DNA of 64,000 bases from Bacteroidota bacterium. Lineage in GTDB: Bacteria; Bacteroidota; Bacteroidia; UKL13-3. The notes beneath the pieces are model-generated. The model worked only from the letters and a program-made list of their open reading frames with translations. It ran no database searches and was not told where the DNA came from. The stretch spans positions 248,001 through 312,000 of the forward strand of contig JAIXSO010000032.1 of assembly GCA_027484685.1 (NCBI GenBank). Direction: 5' to 3'. Shown here one piece after another: positions 31,415 through 40,361 of this stretch; positions within the stretch are counted from its first letter, which is position 1; every line of letters begins with the position of its first letter. The position numbers and the translations under genes were made by a program.

Positions 31415-32566
31415 TTAAAGCGTTCCTCTGCGGGCTTGTTCAGCTTCTATTGATTCGAACAGGGCTTGGAAATTGCCTTTACCAAAACTTTTGGCACCTT
31501 TGCGTTGAATAATTTCGAAAAATAAGGTAGGTCTATCTTCCACTGGTTTGGTAAAAATTTGAAGTAAGTAACCTTCTTCATCTCTATCCACCATAATTCC
31601 CCATTTTTTTAGCTCGTTTAAATCTTCGGCTATCACTCCTACTCTATCTGCTACAGTATCGTAATATGTGCCTGGAACGTATAAAAATTCCACACCACGT
31701 TTGCGCATTTCGGAAATGGTAAACACAATATCATCGGTAGCTACGGCTATATGTTGGCAACCTGGACCTCTGTAAAAATCTAAATATTCCTCTACTTGGC
31801 TTTTCTTTTTACCTAAAGCTGGCTCGTTAATTGGGAATTTGATATAACCATTGCCATTGCTCATTACTTTACTCATTAAAGCAGTATATTCAGTTGAAAT
31901 ATCTTTATCATCGAAGGTAACTAAATTGGCAAAACCCATTACATTGGCATAAAAATCAGACCAAGTGTTCATGGCGCCAAGCTCCACATTTCCTACCATG
32001 TGGTCAATGTATTTTAAACCGCAGGTTCCTGGCTCGTAGCCTGTTTCTAAAGCTTCGTAGCCTGGTAAAAAAATGCCATTATAATCCTTACGTTCAACAA
32101 AAATATGAACAGTATCGCCATAAGTATGAATTCCGCTCATGCGCACTTTCCCATTTTTATCTTCAATGGTTTGTGGCTGCATATAAGGTTTTGCACCTCT
32201 AATAGTAGTTTGTTCAAAGGCATCATATGCATCGTTAACCCATAAAGCTATTACTTTTACACCATCGCCATGTTGTTGTAAATGTTTGGCCATTTCGGTT
32301 TCAGGATCGAAAGGTGTGGTTAATACCAACCTAATTTTACCTTGTTGCAATACATAAGAAGTTCTATCGCGCAAGCCTGTTTCAAGTCCAGCATAGGCTA
32401 AATCTTTAAACCCAAAAGCAGTTTTATAATAGTGAGCGGCTTGTTTGGCATTGCCAACATAAAGTTCTACATAATCGGTTCCGTTAATGGGTAAAAAATC
32501 TTGAGCTTCAGTAAAAATTTTACTGGTTGAATAATTAAAATTTTCAACGTTAGTTAAATCATTCAT
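31415..32566 (-). CDS. hppD: 4-hydroxyphenylpyruvate dioxygenase
   Basis: HppD converts 4-hydroxyphenylpyruvate to homogentisate, the second step of tyrosine breakdown. The 383-residue length is normal, with two glyoxalase-like domains. Iron ligands are visible as His in YIDHMVGNVE, His in CQHIAVATDD and Glu in LFFEIIQRKGAKSFGKGN (the C-terminal gating helix follows). It is 36 bp downstream of hmgA, which encodes the next step, and the two form an operon. Confidence 0.96.
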   Translation of the reverse strand: MNDLTNVENFNYSTSKIFTEAQDFLPINGTDYVELYVGNAKQAAHYYKTAFGFKDLAYAGLETGLRDRTSYVLQQGKIRLVLTTPFDPETEMAKHLQQHGDGVKVIALWVNDAYDAFEQTTIRGAKPYMQPQTIEDKNGKVRMSGIHTYGDTVHIFVERKDYNGIFLPGYEALETGYEPGTCGLKYIDHMVGNVELGAMNTWSDFYANVMGFANLVTFDDKDISTEYTALMSKVMSNGNGYIKFPINEPALGKKKSQVEEYLDFYRGPGCQHIAVATDDIVFTISEMRKRGVEFLYVPGTYYDTVADRVGVIAEDLNELKKWGIMVDRDEEGYLLQIFTKPVEDRPTLFFEIIQRKGAKSFGKGNFQALFESIEAEQARRGTL

Positions 32567-32602
32567 ATAGTTTTTTGTTTTAGTTTTAAAAATAAAATGC
32601 CT

Positions 32603-33787
32603 TTAAACCGTTACAGGTTTGGTGTTATTTTGTTGAACCCAACTTTGGTAATACTCCTGAAACTCCAATTCCATGGCTTCTTTGGTAATTTTTACAGGAT
32701 TAAATGGATCAATCATTACTGCTAACTCGTTGGTAGCTGTTTTACCAATGCTGCGCTCAATAGCACCCGGATGCGGACCATGAGGCAAGCCACCTGGATG
32801 CAAAGTAATTTGTCCTTTTTGAATATTATTTCTACTCATAAAATCGCCATCTACGTAGTACAATAACTCATCGCTATCTACATTGCTATGATGGTAAGGC
32901 GCAGGAATAGCTTGCGGATGGTAATCGTAAAGGCGAGGCACAAACGAGCAAATTACAAAATTGCGACCTTGAAAAGTTTGATGAATAGGTGGCGGCATGT
33001 GAATACGGCCTGTAATTGGTTCAAAATTAAAAATAGAAAACGCGTAAGGATAGCAGCATCCATCCCAACCAACCAAATCAAAAGGATGGTTTTCGTAAAC
33101 GTAAGGATATATTAAACCACGTTTTTTTATTTTTACCAAAAACTCCCCTTCTTCATCGTGGGTTTCCATGTTAACAGGACCGCGTAAATCGCGCTCGCAA
33201 AAAGGCGAATGCTCCAAATACTGACCATATTTATTTTTATACCTATCGGGAGTTTCAATTGGCCCATGCGATTCTACAATTAAAATGCGGTTTTCATCGG
33301 TAGCAAATTCAAGTTGGTAAATGGTACCACGCGGAATAATTACATAATCGCCATAAGCAAATTCAATATTGCCATACATGGTTTTTAAAATTCCTTCGCC
33401 TTTGTGTATAAATATCATTTCATCGGCATCGGCATTTTTATAAAAATAACCTTTGGTGCCTTCAATGGGTGCGGCTACGCCAATGGTCATGTCATCGTTT
33501 ACAAACAATGTTTTGCGGCTATCTAAATAATCTAACTCAGGAGTGGCATTAAAACCCATATAACTGCGCGATTGTAAATTATCTTCAATGGCTACTTGTG
33601 GGCGAACAGAATAAGGTGCGCCTTTTTCTTTAACACGGGTAGGCGGATACAAATGGTAAACCAATGACGACATACCCGAAAAACCTTCAGTTCCAAATAG
33701 TTCTTCGTGGTATAATTTTCCGTTAGGTTGGCGAAACACCACATGGCGTTTTTCTGGAATTAATCCAACTTGTTTATATATAGGCAT
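32603..33787 (-). CDS. hmgA: Homogentisate 1,2-dioxygenase
   Basis: HmgA opens the homogentisate ring to maleylacetoacetate. The 394-residue protein has the cupin-type core: HEELFGTEGFSGMSSLVYHL, FIHKGEGILKTMYG and the iron-site region LHPGGLPHGPHPGAIE. Some bacterial members are slightly longer, but all motifs are present. It is followed by hppD, so the two tyrosine steps are coupled. Fumarylacetoacetase is not in the window. A -7 box lies 20 bp upstream of its start. Confidence 0.95.
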   Translation of the reverse strand: MPIYKQVGLIPEKRHVVFRQPNGKLYHEELFGTEGFSGMSSLVYHLYPPTRVKEKGAPYSVRPQVAIEDNLQSRSYMGFNATPELDYLDSRKTLFVNDDMTIGVAAPIEGTKGYFYKNADADEMIFIHKGEGILKTMYGNIEFAYGDYVIIPRGTIYQLEFATDENRILIVESHGPIETPDRYKNKYGQYLEHSPFCERDLRGPVNMETHDEEGEFLVKIKKRGLIYPYVYENHPFDLVGWDGCCYPYAFSIFNFEPITGRIHMPPPIHQTFQGRNFVICSFVPRLYDYHPQAIPAPYHHSNVDSDELLYYVDGDFMSRNNIQKGQITLHPGGLPHGPHPGAIERSIGKTATNELAVMIDPFNPVKITKEAMELEFQEYYQSWVQQNNTKPVTV

Positions 33788-33807
33788 ATGCTTAGTTTTA
33801 AGTTGGT

Positions 33808-33815
33808 CAAAACTA
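33808..33815 (-). promoter_or_regulatory. Probable -7 box for hmgA-hppD
   Basis: CAAAACTA on the plus strand reads TAGTTTTG on the minus strand, a full TAnnTTTG match, 20 bp upstream of the hmgA start. A clear -33 TTG at the usual distance is not seen, so an activator may be needed or the site may be by chance. Confidence 0.45.
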
Positions 33816-33878
33816 TTTTCAAAGCAGGCGTTTTAAAACGACAGCCATCAATATGCAGCATGATATTTTGAATTTAAA

Positions 33879-33980
33879 TTACTGACTTGGGTCAATTGAT
33901 GGAGATATTTTAAAAATTGTTTTTGTGCAAGAAATTAGAAAAATCAATATAATAGTTAATAGAACAATAATATTTTTCAC
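33879..33980 (-). CDS. 33-residue predicted mini-lipoprotein (GTG start)
   Basis: The minus strand from the GTG at 33978-33980 encodes KNIIVLLTIILIFLISCTKT and then IFKISPSIDPSQ before a TAA. It is a complete lipoprotein signal (lipobox LISC) with a 16-residue mature peptide. The start is GTG, there is no ATG, and conservation cannot be judged, so this may be a remnant or chance ORF. It is the only gene-like feature seen in the 350-bp gap between hmgA and hamA. Confidence 0.35.
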   Translation of the reverse strand: MKNIIVLLTIILIFLISCTKTIFKISPSIDPSQ

Positions 33981-34137
33981 GATAAAATAAATATTATTGT
34001 AAAAAAGTTTATTTGACATAAATAATAATAAAATTAACCCTATATAATATTAAATTTCACAACTTTCGGGAAACAATATACCTTTATTATTTTAAAATAG
34101 TTAAAATATAAAAACAACAATTTCAGGTACTTAAAGT

Positions 34138-34971
34138 ATGCACCAACACAAAAAAATAGATATACCAGTTCTTGATTCTTTTATCAAAAAGTTTGCTGAA
34201 ATGTATTTGAAACAGCGTGCTCAAACACAATTTGAATTCAGTAGCATTAATGAACAAGTATTATATAAAAACCTCGGATTTGGTACTGATGCATTAAAAC
34301 AAATAATTACAAAAAATATCATTCCTATTGATAAAAAAAGAGAACAAGAATTAGAGCCAAAAGTACTAAATGATATTTACCGAAGTGATTTGGGAGAATT
34401 GTTAATGACCTATTACTTTGAAGAAAAACTTCCTGAGGGTGAGCGATTCATTATACCTTTAAAAAATATCACATTTAGAGAGAGGGCTGAATTACCCGGT
34501 AGAGGGCTTGATGCTATTGGATATAAAAAGATTGGAGATACACAAGTAGAAATTTTACTAGGAGAGGCAAAAGTGTCCGCTGATAAAAAGTCCCCGCCTC
34601 CTGTTGTAGATTCAACCAAAGATTCGATATACAATTCACAACTTAATCACAAAAATGAAACTCCGATAGTTGTACAAAGATTATCTGATTATGCTCGTAG
34701 ATTAAATGCTAAAGATGCTGAAATTTTAGGCTTTGCAATCATTAGCATTGAACATCAATTGACTGATAATTATAATATTACTTACGGTTGTACACTAGTG
34801 AGGGATCATACTTGCGTTAATAGCGAAACCGATTATGGCAAAATGAAAACAAATCAGAGTGATTTTGAATCAGGGAAGGTTCATTTTTCAATACTTTCTT
34901 TCAGTGATAAAACAATAAAAGATACTGTAGACTTATTTTATAAAAAAGTACAAGAGTTGATTGCAAGCTAA
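34138..34971 (+). CDS. hamA: Hachiman anti-phage system nuclease HamA (DUF1837)
   Basis: HamA is the effector nuclease of Hachiman, a two-gene phage-defence system. The 277-residue protein has a PD-(D/E)XK-like core. Candidate catalytic residues are Glu87 in RSDLGELLMTYY, Asp125 in GRGLDAIGYK and Glu143-x-Lys145 in ILLGEAKVSAD. The DUF1837 order of these motifs is preserved. hamB follows 1 bp after the stop, which implies translational coupling. Published work shows HamA degrades DNA when HamB senses disturbed DNA; that role is inferred here from family and order. Confidence 0.88.
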   Translation: MHQHKKIDIPVLDSFIKKFAEMYLKQRAQTQFEFSSINEQVLYKNLGFGTDALKQIITKNIIPIDKKREQELEPKVLNDIYRSDLGELLMTYYFEEKLPEGERFIIPLKNITFRERAELPGRGLDAIGYKKIGDTQVEILLGEAKVSADKKSPPPVVDSTKDSIYNSQLNHKNETPIVVQRLSDYARRLNAKDAEILGFAIISIEHQLTDNYNITYGCTLVRDHTCVNSETDYGKMKTNQSDFESGKVHFSILSFSDKTIKDTVDLFYKKVQELIAS

Positions 34972-34972
34972 T

Positions 34973-37900
34973 ATGGGTAATATTATCAATAACATATTGC
35001 AAAAAGATTCCATTATTTCACTTCTAAATGAAAGTGAAAAGAAATACATATTGGGTCAACTCAAATTCCTATATACATCTGAATTAAATGATGGTGAAGT
35101 ACTTCGTCTCTCATTCTTTTTAATTAATGCTATTTTTTCTGAAACTGAATACGGATTAGATAAAGCTGTTGCTTACAAACTTTTAAAATCTATCAGTATA
35201 AATTCTGAAGATGGTACTTCTTTATTTTATGAGGTATTTGGGATAGAAGGAATTAATTCTAAAACACTCTATTATTTTTATTTAGCAAATGTTGCATTAA
35301 AAGCTGATAAACAAATAAGTATTCGAGTGGACTTAAAAGAGTATAATCCAATTACAGACGAGAATACAAATTGGAAATATAGACTACTCAATAAGGCAAT
35401 GGAAGCTTATATTTTGCTAGTCCGTAAGCAAGATGGTTTCTCAGATATTGAAAAAGCTCTTGCCGTAATCGAAACATTAAAGCAAGAACAGCAAATTTTT
35501 GAGGAAACTCATTTGAAACAATTTTCAGCTGCAAATGAAGTACAAGAAGCATATGTGTTACTTTCCTTATATCATCTTTCAAAAGCAGTAGTTGAAACAG
35601 CTAATTATTTAATCAAAGGATACGACTATAAAGAGCGATTAGATGCTGTTATCAGACAACATTTGGATATAGCAAAGAAATTAGTCAAAAGCGAACCAAG
35701 AATAATCAGTGTGTTTCAACTTTTCGAGTTTGGTTTGAACACATTGTTTAAAAATGCCATTTGGACTAATACAAAATTAGGGGACAAAGTAAGAAAACTG
35801 TGTGAGCAAAAAGCAAAATTGGGAGTATTAGAGCTTTTACCTTCTCAGAGAGAGGCTTTGACTGAAAAAAATTTGCTTGATGTTGCTGCTAATGTTACTG
35901 TTTTACAAATGCCTACGAGTGCGGGAAAAACACTATTAGCTGAATTTAATATTATCGTAACCAAAGCATTAAGAGCAGATGCAAAAATTGTTTACATAGT
36001 ACCTTCAAGAGCATTGGTAAACCAAGTTTACTTTGAATTAAAATCAGATTTGGAACCGCTCGATTTTGTAATTGAGAAAACATCATCAGCAATAGAAATT
36101 GACCCAACGGAAGATTCATTTTTAAGCGGAGACGAAAAAATAGATGTACTTGTTTCTACTCCTGAAAAACTCGATTTACTAATTAGAAGAAAGCATTCCT
36201 CAGTAGATGATGTTTCAATGTTTATTCTTGATGAAGCACACACTATTCAGAATGGAGAGCGTGGAGCTAAATTGGAATTATTATTGGCTATTTTAAGGAG
36301 GGAAAGACCTAATGCTAAGTATATGTTATTATCTCCATTTATTAAAAATGCTGATACGATAATTACAGAATGGCTTGGTGGTGGCAATTCCATTGCTATA
36401 GATTGGAAACCCTCAGAAAAGCTACTATTGGGAATAGACACCAAAATAACTTCCACATTAACAAAAAATGAAATTCATTTAGAAGTACTTCGTTCTCCTT
36501 ATGAATCTATAAAGCCTATAGGAAAAACAATTATTGAAAATCCTTATCTCCTTGAAAGTAAAGGTACAAAAGACAAAATACTTGAGTTTTCGATTAAGCA
36601 TTTTTCCGAAAAAGAAAAAACACTTTTGGTGTTGTGCTATGGAAAAGGAACTGCTAATACTAGAGCTAAATTTATTTATGATAAAGTAAATCAATTTAAC
36701 GCAAATGATGATGTCAAACTTATAAAAAAGTTTATTGAAGATGAAGTAGGAAGACAAACGACCTTATCAAGGGTCATTGAAAAGGGGATTGTTACACATC
36801 ATTCAGGAATGTCAGACGAAACAAAATTATTAGTTGAGCATTTAATTAGGGAAAAGCAAATAAACTTTGTTTGTGCAACCACTACAATAGCAGAAGGAGT
36901 AAACTTTCCTGTTTCAACTGTATTCTTTGATGACTATAGAAAAGGAAAAGACAAGAAGCTTGATTCAAATGATTTTTGGAATATTGCAGGAAGAGCTGGC
37001 AGAACATTAGTTGATAATTACGGGAAAATTATTCTTCCTTTTAATAGTGATGCAAACATAAATAGTGCAAAAAGTTTAATAAACAAAAGTGCTAATGAAT
37101 TAACCAGTGTTTTATCAGAACTTTTTGAAAATGCTGATAAAATTGAACAGAAATTGAAAGAGATTGATGGCTTAAAAGATTTATTCAGGGACTTTTCAGA
37201 CTCCCTTTCTCCATTAATTCAATATTTTGTGCATTTACTCACTGTTAGTGAAAATGAATACTTTATTTCAGAAATAGAGGATTTGTTCAAAGACTCATTA
37301 GAGTATTATTTATTAAATACACCCGAGAAAAAGGAGAAATTCATCTCAATATGCAAGTCAATATATTTACATATTCAATCAAAGTATCAAAGTCAAGGTG
37401 GCGCATTGAGTTTTGCAGATAAAACAGGATTCTCTGTTCCTTCGGTTTTAAAAGTGATGGCTGAGGCTTCACAAAATGAAGAGATTAATAATTTAAATTC
37501 TTGGAATAAAGAGCAACTATTTAACAAGCATAACATTGTCAATCTTACTGAAAAAATTAGAGTAATTTCGTCTTTGAGAGAGACAAATTTGGGTATAGAT
37601 GAAAGTTTTGCTCAATTTAATCCGGAATTATACGCAAATATTATTATTGATTGGGTGAAAGGAGATAAGTTATCTAACATTGCAAACCAACATCCTACAT
37701 TTAACATTCAAAACAAAAGTGAGGAAGAAACAGAAAAGAGGATTACAGATTTTGTAAAAAAAATGAATGATATTCGATTTAAAGCTTCATGGGGATTAAG
37801 TGCATTAGAAGGTATTGTCAGGGGAAAAGAGGAAATTAAAGATTCACATATACCATCATTGGTTTATTTTGGTGTTGATAATGAAGAAGCTTTAGCCTTC

Positions 37901-38098
37901 AGAATGATTGGAGCCCCAAGAGCATTATCATTTTCTCTACAAAACATATTGGATAAAAAATTAAATGAGTATTCTTATAAGAGTTTGAGAAGTAGAGTTA
38001 ATAGCTTAACCAATTCTGATTGGGATGGATTAAAACCTTCCAATTCTTCATTAAGTGGAATGGAATGGAAAAGAATTTCAGACATATTGATTAGGTAA
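34973..38098 (+). CDS. hamB: Hachiman anti-phage system helicase HamB
   Basis: I start at the ATG at 34973, giving 1041 residues; a TTG at 34961 inside hamA is less likely. It is a superfamily 2 helicase. Residues 1-280 form a helical N-terminal domain. Then come motif I PTSAGKT (~314-320), motif Ia VPSRALVNQV, motif Ic STPEKLDLLI, motif II LDEAH (~419-423), and in the second RecA domain CATTTIAEGVNFP and motif VI FWNIAGRAGR, close to Ski2-like enzymes. A C-terminal ~330-residue helical region follows. HamB is the DNA-sensing partner of HamA. Confidence 0.9.
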   Translation: MGNIINNILQKDSIISLLNESEKKYILGQLKFLYTSELNDGEVLRLSFFLINAIFSETEYGLDKAVAYKLLKSISINSEDGTSLFYEVFGIEGINSKTLYYFYLANVALKADKQISIRVDLKEYNPITDENTNWKYRLLNKAMEAYILLVRKQDGFSDIEKALAVIETLKQEQQIFEETHLKQFSAANEVQEAYVLLSLYHLSKAVVETANYLIKGYDYKERLDAVIRQHLDIAKKLVKSEPRIISVFQLFEFGLNTLFKNAIWTNTKLGDKVRKLCEQKAKLGVLELLPSQREALTEKNLLDVAANVTVLQMPTSAGKTLLAEFNIIVTKALRADAKIVYIVPSRALVNQVYFELKSDLEPLDFVIEKTSSAIEIDPTEDSFLSGDEKIDVLVSTPEKLDLLIRRKHSSVDDVSMFILDEAHTIQNGERGAKLELLLAILRRERPNAKYMLLSPFIKNADTIITEWLGGGNSIAIDWKPSEKLLLGIDTKITSTLTKNEIHLEVLRSPYESIKPIGKTIIENPYLLESKGTKDKILEFSIKHFSEKEKTLLVLCYGKGTANTRAKFIYDKVNQFNANDDVKLIKKFIEDEVGRQTTLSRVIEKGIVTHHSGMSDETKLLVEHLIREKQINFVCATTTIAEGVNFPVSTVFFDDYRKGKDKKLDSNDFWNIAGRAGRTLVDNYGKIILPFNSDANINSAKSLINKSANELTSVLSELFENADKIEQKLKEIDGLKDLFRDFSDSLSPLIQYFVHLLTVSENEYFISEIEDLFKDSLEYYLLNTPEKKEKFISICKSIYLHIQSKYQSQGGALSFADKTGFSVPSVLKVMAEASQNEEINNLNSWNKEQLFNKHNIVNLTEKIRVISSLRETNLGIDESFAQFNPELYANIIIDWVKGDKLSNIANQHPTFNIQNKSEEETEKRITDFVKKMNDIRFKASWGLSALEGIVRGKEEIKDSHIPSLVYFGVDNEEALAFRMIGAPRALSFSLQNILDKKLNEYSYKSLRSRVNSLTNSDWDGLKPSNSSLSGMEWKRISDILIR

Positions 38099-38251
38099 TT
38101 TATTTAATAATTAATTATAGCCATCATCATTACATAACACATACGCAAATACATGAGCCTAATTTCCAATTTGGGTGTTTCTCATCTGGTTGGATTATGG
38201 GTTGAATTTAATTTATCATTGAGCTAATACACTTACAGTTATAAAACAACT

Positions 38252-38596
38252 ATGAAATATAAACAGTTAAAAGGAAATGAAATTGAAGGCGAATTAGATA
38301 TATTTATTGCAAGAAATGAAGATGAAAATAATGGAGAGAAAATAACTTGGGATGAAGTTTTAATTCATGGCAATCCAAAAGGTTTAAAATCGTTGGCAAA
38401 ACTACTTTTGGCAATGGCAGAACTTAATCAAGATGAAGTGGAAGATAAATACCTACCCATTGGCGCAAGAGAACATTATCATTTAAGACCAGGAATTGAA
38501 TTATCAAAAAGTTCAATAAGCGCAATTGTTGGCAGACTTGATGCAAAAGGAACTGGTAAATTTTATGACAGGTATGTTCCAAAAGAAATGAAGTAA
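38252..38596 (+). CDS. Imm32-like immunity protein
   Basis: The 114-residue protein has the core GNPKGLKSLAKLLLAMAELNQDE, then HYHLRPGIELSKSSISAIVGRLD. This is close to the pattern of Imm32 immunity proteins (G-NPEGL-x2-LA-x-L then a His-rich strand). Such proteins normally neutralise a polymorphic toxin. No toxin gene is next to it; the upstream 153 bp hold no ORF. It may be an orphan immunity gene or a Hachiman accessory; both are inferences from position. The family call comes from memory of the motif. Confidence 0.6.
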   Translation: MKYKQLKGNEIEGELDIFIARNEDENNGEKITWDEVLIHGNPKGLKSLAKLLLAMAELNQDEVEDKYLPIGAREHYHLRPGIELSKSSISAIVGRLDAKGTGKFYDRYVPKEMK

Positions 38597-38665
38597 TAAA
38601 ATTTATTATTGCAGGCTTGCTCGCCTTCAAGGGAGAAAAATAGTTATGTTATAAAATAATTTGAA

Positions 38666-39130
38666 ATGAAATTTAAAAATAATAAATTATTACAATTAGG
38701 AATCTTTTTTTGTATTGCAATTATTGCATGCAAGAATAATAATCAAAAAAAAGAAGTACCAATAAAGGTTTTGCAAGAAAATGCTGGATTGGAAGAAAAA
38801 AGAAAATTAGTTCAAAAAACTAATTTTGAATTATTACAAGGAAAATGGGTGCATGAGGACGATAAAACTAATTTTTTAGTTTTTGAAAAAAACATCAGAA
38901 AAGAAATTGCAGGTGAAATGAAATGTTGGGACGAAGAAGAATTTGTACTATCTAACAGTTGTTTAAACGAGTCAAATCTTTCAGATAAGTCAACTAAAGA
39001 AAAAGATTGTTATATAAGTTGCAAAAACTCAGATTTATGTTGGTACATTATGTCAATTAGCGAAGATAGATTAACACTTCAATATCAAAGCAGAGGGAAT
39101 TTATTGAAATACATTCGAGTAAATAAATAA
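38666..39130 (+). CDS. Predicted lipoprotein, unknown function
   Basis: The 154-residue protein starts with a lipoprotein signal (FFCIAIIACKNN) and is lysine/glutamate-rich until ~residue 50. A compact domain follows (FELLQGKWVHEDDKTNFLVF ... SEDRLTLQYQSRGNLLKYIR) with several Cys that could pair (CWDEEEF, SCLNES, CYISCKNSDLCWY). The GKWVHEDD-LTLQY pattern recalls small lipocalin-like Bacteroidota lipoproteins. It is the last gene of the Hachiman segment; no defence role is evident. Confidence 0.7.
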   Translation: MKFKNNKLLQLGIFFCIAIIACKNNNQKKEVPIKVLQENAGLEEKRKLVQKTNFELLQGKWVHEDDKTNFLVFEKNIRKEIAGEMKCWDEEEFVLSNSCLNESNLSDKSTKEKDCYISCKNSDLCWYIMSISEDRLTLQYQSRGNLLKYIRVNK

Positions 39131-39171
39131 TTTATCATTGTAAGCAAGTTGTTTTGATAAAGTTCCGCAAA

Positions 39172-39327
39172 CGCTAGCATCTTGCGAGTGTTTGTTTTGA
39201 TAAGCCTCAGGCTTACTTGCTCCAATTTCAAAAAGTGGTAACTTTAATGGCCTAAATGTATTTGCATTCTTTTATTTAACTAACAGCCAGAGGCTGCTTT
39301 ATATACTCACTAGCGAGACGCTAGCGA
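39172..39327. repeat. Paired inverted dispersed repeats and palindromes
   Basis: CGCTAGCATCTTGCGAGTG (about 39172-39190) and CACTAGCGAGACGCTAGCG (about 39308-39326) are inverted copies with about 16 of 19 positions matching. Between them lie TAAGCCTCAGGCTTA and CAGCCAGAGGCTG palindromes. The gene-free 217 bp between the lipoprotein and coaE consist mainly of such elements. They could be REP-like or transcript-end elements. Confidence 0.5.
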
Positions 39328-39347
39328 ATGCGAAGAATGTAAAAATT

Positions 39348-39935
39348 TCACACAAACTGCTGATGCAATTTAACTACTTGTTCTATTAACGAGTGTTTGT
39401 CATCGTTTATAATTTCGAAGTTGGCTTTGGCTAATTTTTCTTCTTGTGTAAACTGATTATTCATTCGGGCTTGCACTTGTTCTTGTGTAATATTATCGCG
39501 GTGCATAGTGCGTTCCAAACGCAATTGCAATGGCGCAGTTACTACTATAAATTTTTCTAACCCTCTGTAACTATCGGTTTCAAACATCAATGCTGCTTCT
39601 TTTATAATATAAGGAACACCAATTTTTTTTTGCTCCAAAATCCAATTATCAAAATCGGCAAACACAATAGGATGAACTGTTTTGTTTAACTCAGTTAACA
39701 ATGCTTTATTATTAAATGCAATGCCCGAAATATGCGCTCTGTTTAAACTTCCTTCTTCAAAATAGCTTTCGTTACCAAATAAGGATTTTACAGTACTTAT
39801 AATTTCATTATTAGTAACCATGAGCAATTTTGCCCTATCATCAGCATTATAAATAGGCGCACCTAATTGTTTAAAAATGCTGCATACCAAAGATTTTCCG
39901 CTTCCTATGCTTCCTGTAACCCCAATTTTTTGCAT
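39348..39935 (-). CDS. coaE: Dephospho-CoA kinase
   Basis: CoaE phosphorylates dephospho-CoA in the last step of CoA synthesis. The start is the ATG at 39933-39935 (MQKIGVTGSIGSGKSLVC), which places the P-loop GSIGSGKS in the usual place; a longer in-frame ORF adds ten residues. It has 195 residues. Other motifs: YNADDRAK and KEAALMFETDSYRGLEKFIV. It follows the yajC terminator on the same strand. CoA supply links loosely to CoA-disulfide reductase elsewhere in the window. Confidence 0.96.
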   Translation of the reverse strand: MQKIGVTGSIGSGKSLVCSIFKQLGAPIYNADDRAKLLMVTNNEIISTVKSLFGNESYFEEGSLNRAHISGIAFNNKALLTELNKTVHPIVFADFDNWILEQKKIGVPYIIKEAALMFETDSYRGLEKFIVVTAPLQLRLERTMHRDNITQEQVQARMNNQFTQEEKLAKANFEIINDDKHSLIEQVVKLHQQFV

Positions 39936-39951
39936 ATTCAAAACTAAATAA

Positions 39952-39981
39952 AAAAAGTCAGACAAAGGTGCCTGACTTTTT
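39952..39981 (-). terminator. Hairpin terminator between yajC and coaE
   Basis: AAAAAGTCAG-acaaaggtgc-CTGACTTTTT is a 10-bp perfect stem with T tract. It is located after the yajC stop (40000) and ahead of the coaE start, so it may end or attenuate the yajC transcript. Confidence 0.82.
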
Positions 39982-39999
39982 ATAAAAATTATTTAAAAA

Positions 40000-40329
40000 C
40001 TATTTTTTAGTTTCTTCTTTTTTTACCGGATTTAAAGCTTGTGTAGCCTCTAAGCTCACTGCACTTTTGTTAATACGTAAACGAGTGCCTTCGCTTTCTA
40101 TAATTAAGTGTGCATCGTGTACTTCTACAACCTTAGCTTGAATACCACCAAGTGTTACAATTTTTGAACCTTTTTCAATTGATTCAATTAATTTTTTTTG
40201 ATCTTTTTGTTTCTTCATTTGAGGGCGAATCATAAAGAAATAAAAAATGGCAATCATTGGAACAAAAAATATCATTTGCTCCCATCCGCCACCTTTGGTA
40301 GCAGCTGCTTGTAATAAAGTTAAATTCAT
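40000..40329 (-). CDS. yajC: Preprotein translocase subunit YajC
   Basis: YajC is the small accessory subunit of the Sec translocon. The 109-residue protein has one membrane segment (~20-37, FFVPMIAIFYFFMIRPQMKKQKDQ region) followed by the typical basic stretch and the conserved IVTLGGIQAKVVEV domain. It follows the DUF1573 gene by 32 bp on the same strand and precedes a terminator. Confidence 0.96.
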   Translation of the reverse strand: MNLTLLQAAATKGGGWEQMIFFVPMIAIFYFFMIRPQMKKQKDQKKLIESIEKGSKIVTLGGIQAKVVEVHDAHLIIESEGTRLRINKSAVSLEATQALNPVKKEETKK

Positions 40330-40361
40330 GGTTTTTATGTGTGTTATTATTAGTTTTTAAA

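Noticed and set aside
34961-34972. TTG start of hamB overlapping hamA
   Set aside because: An ATG one base after the hamA stop is a better start and keeps all domains.
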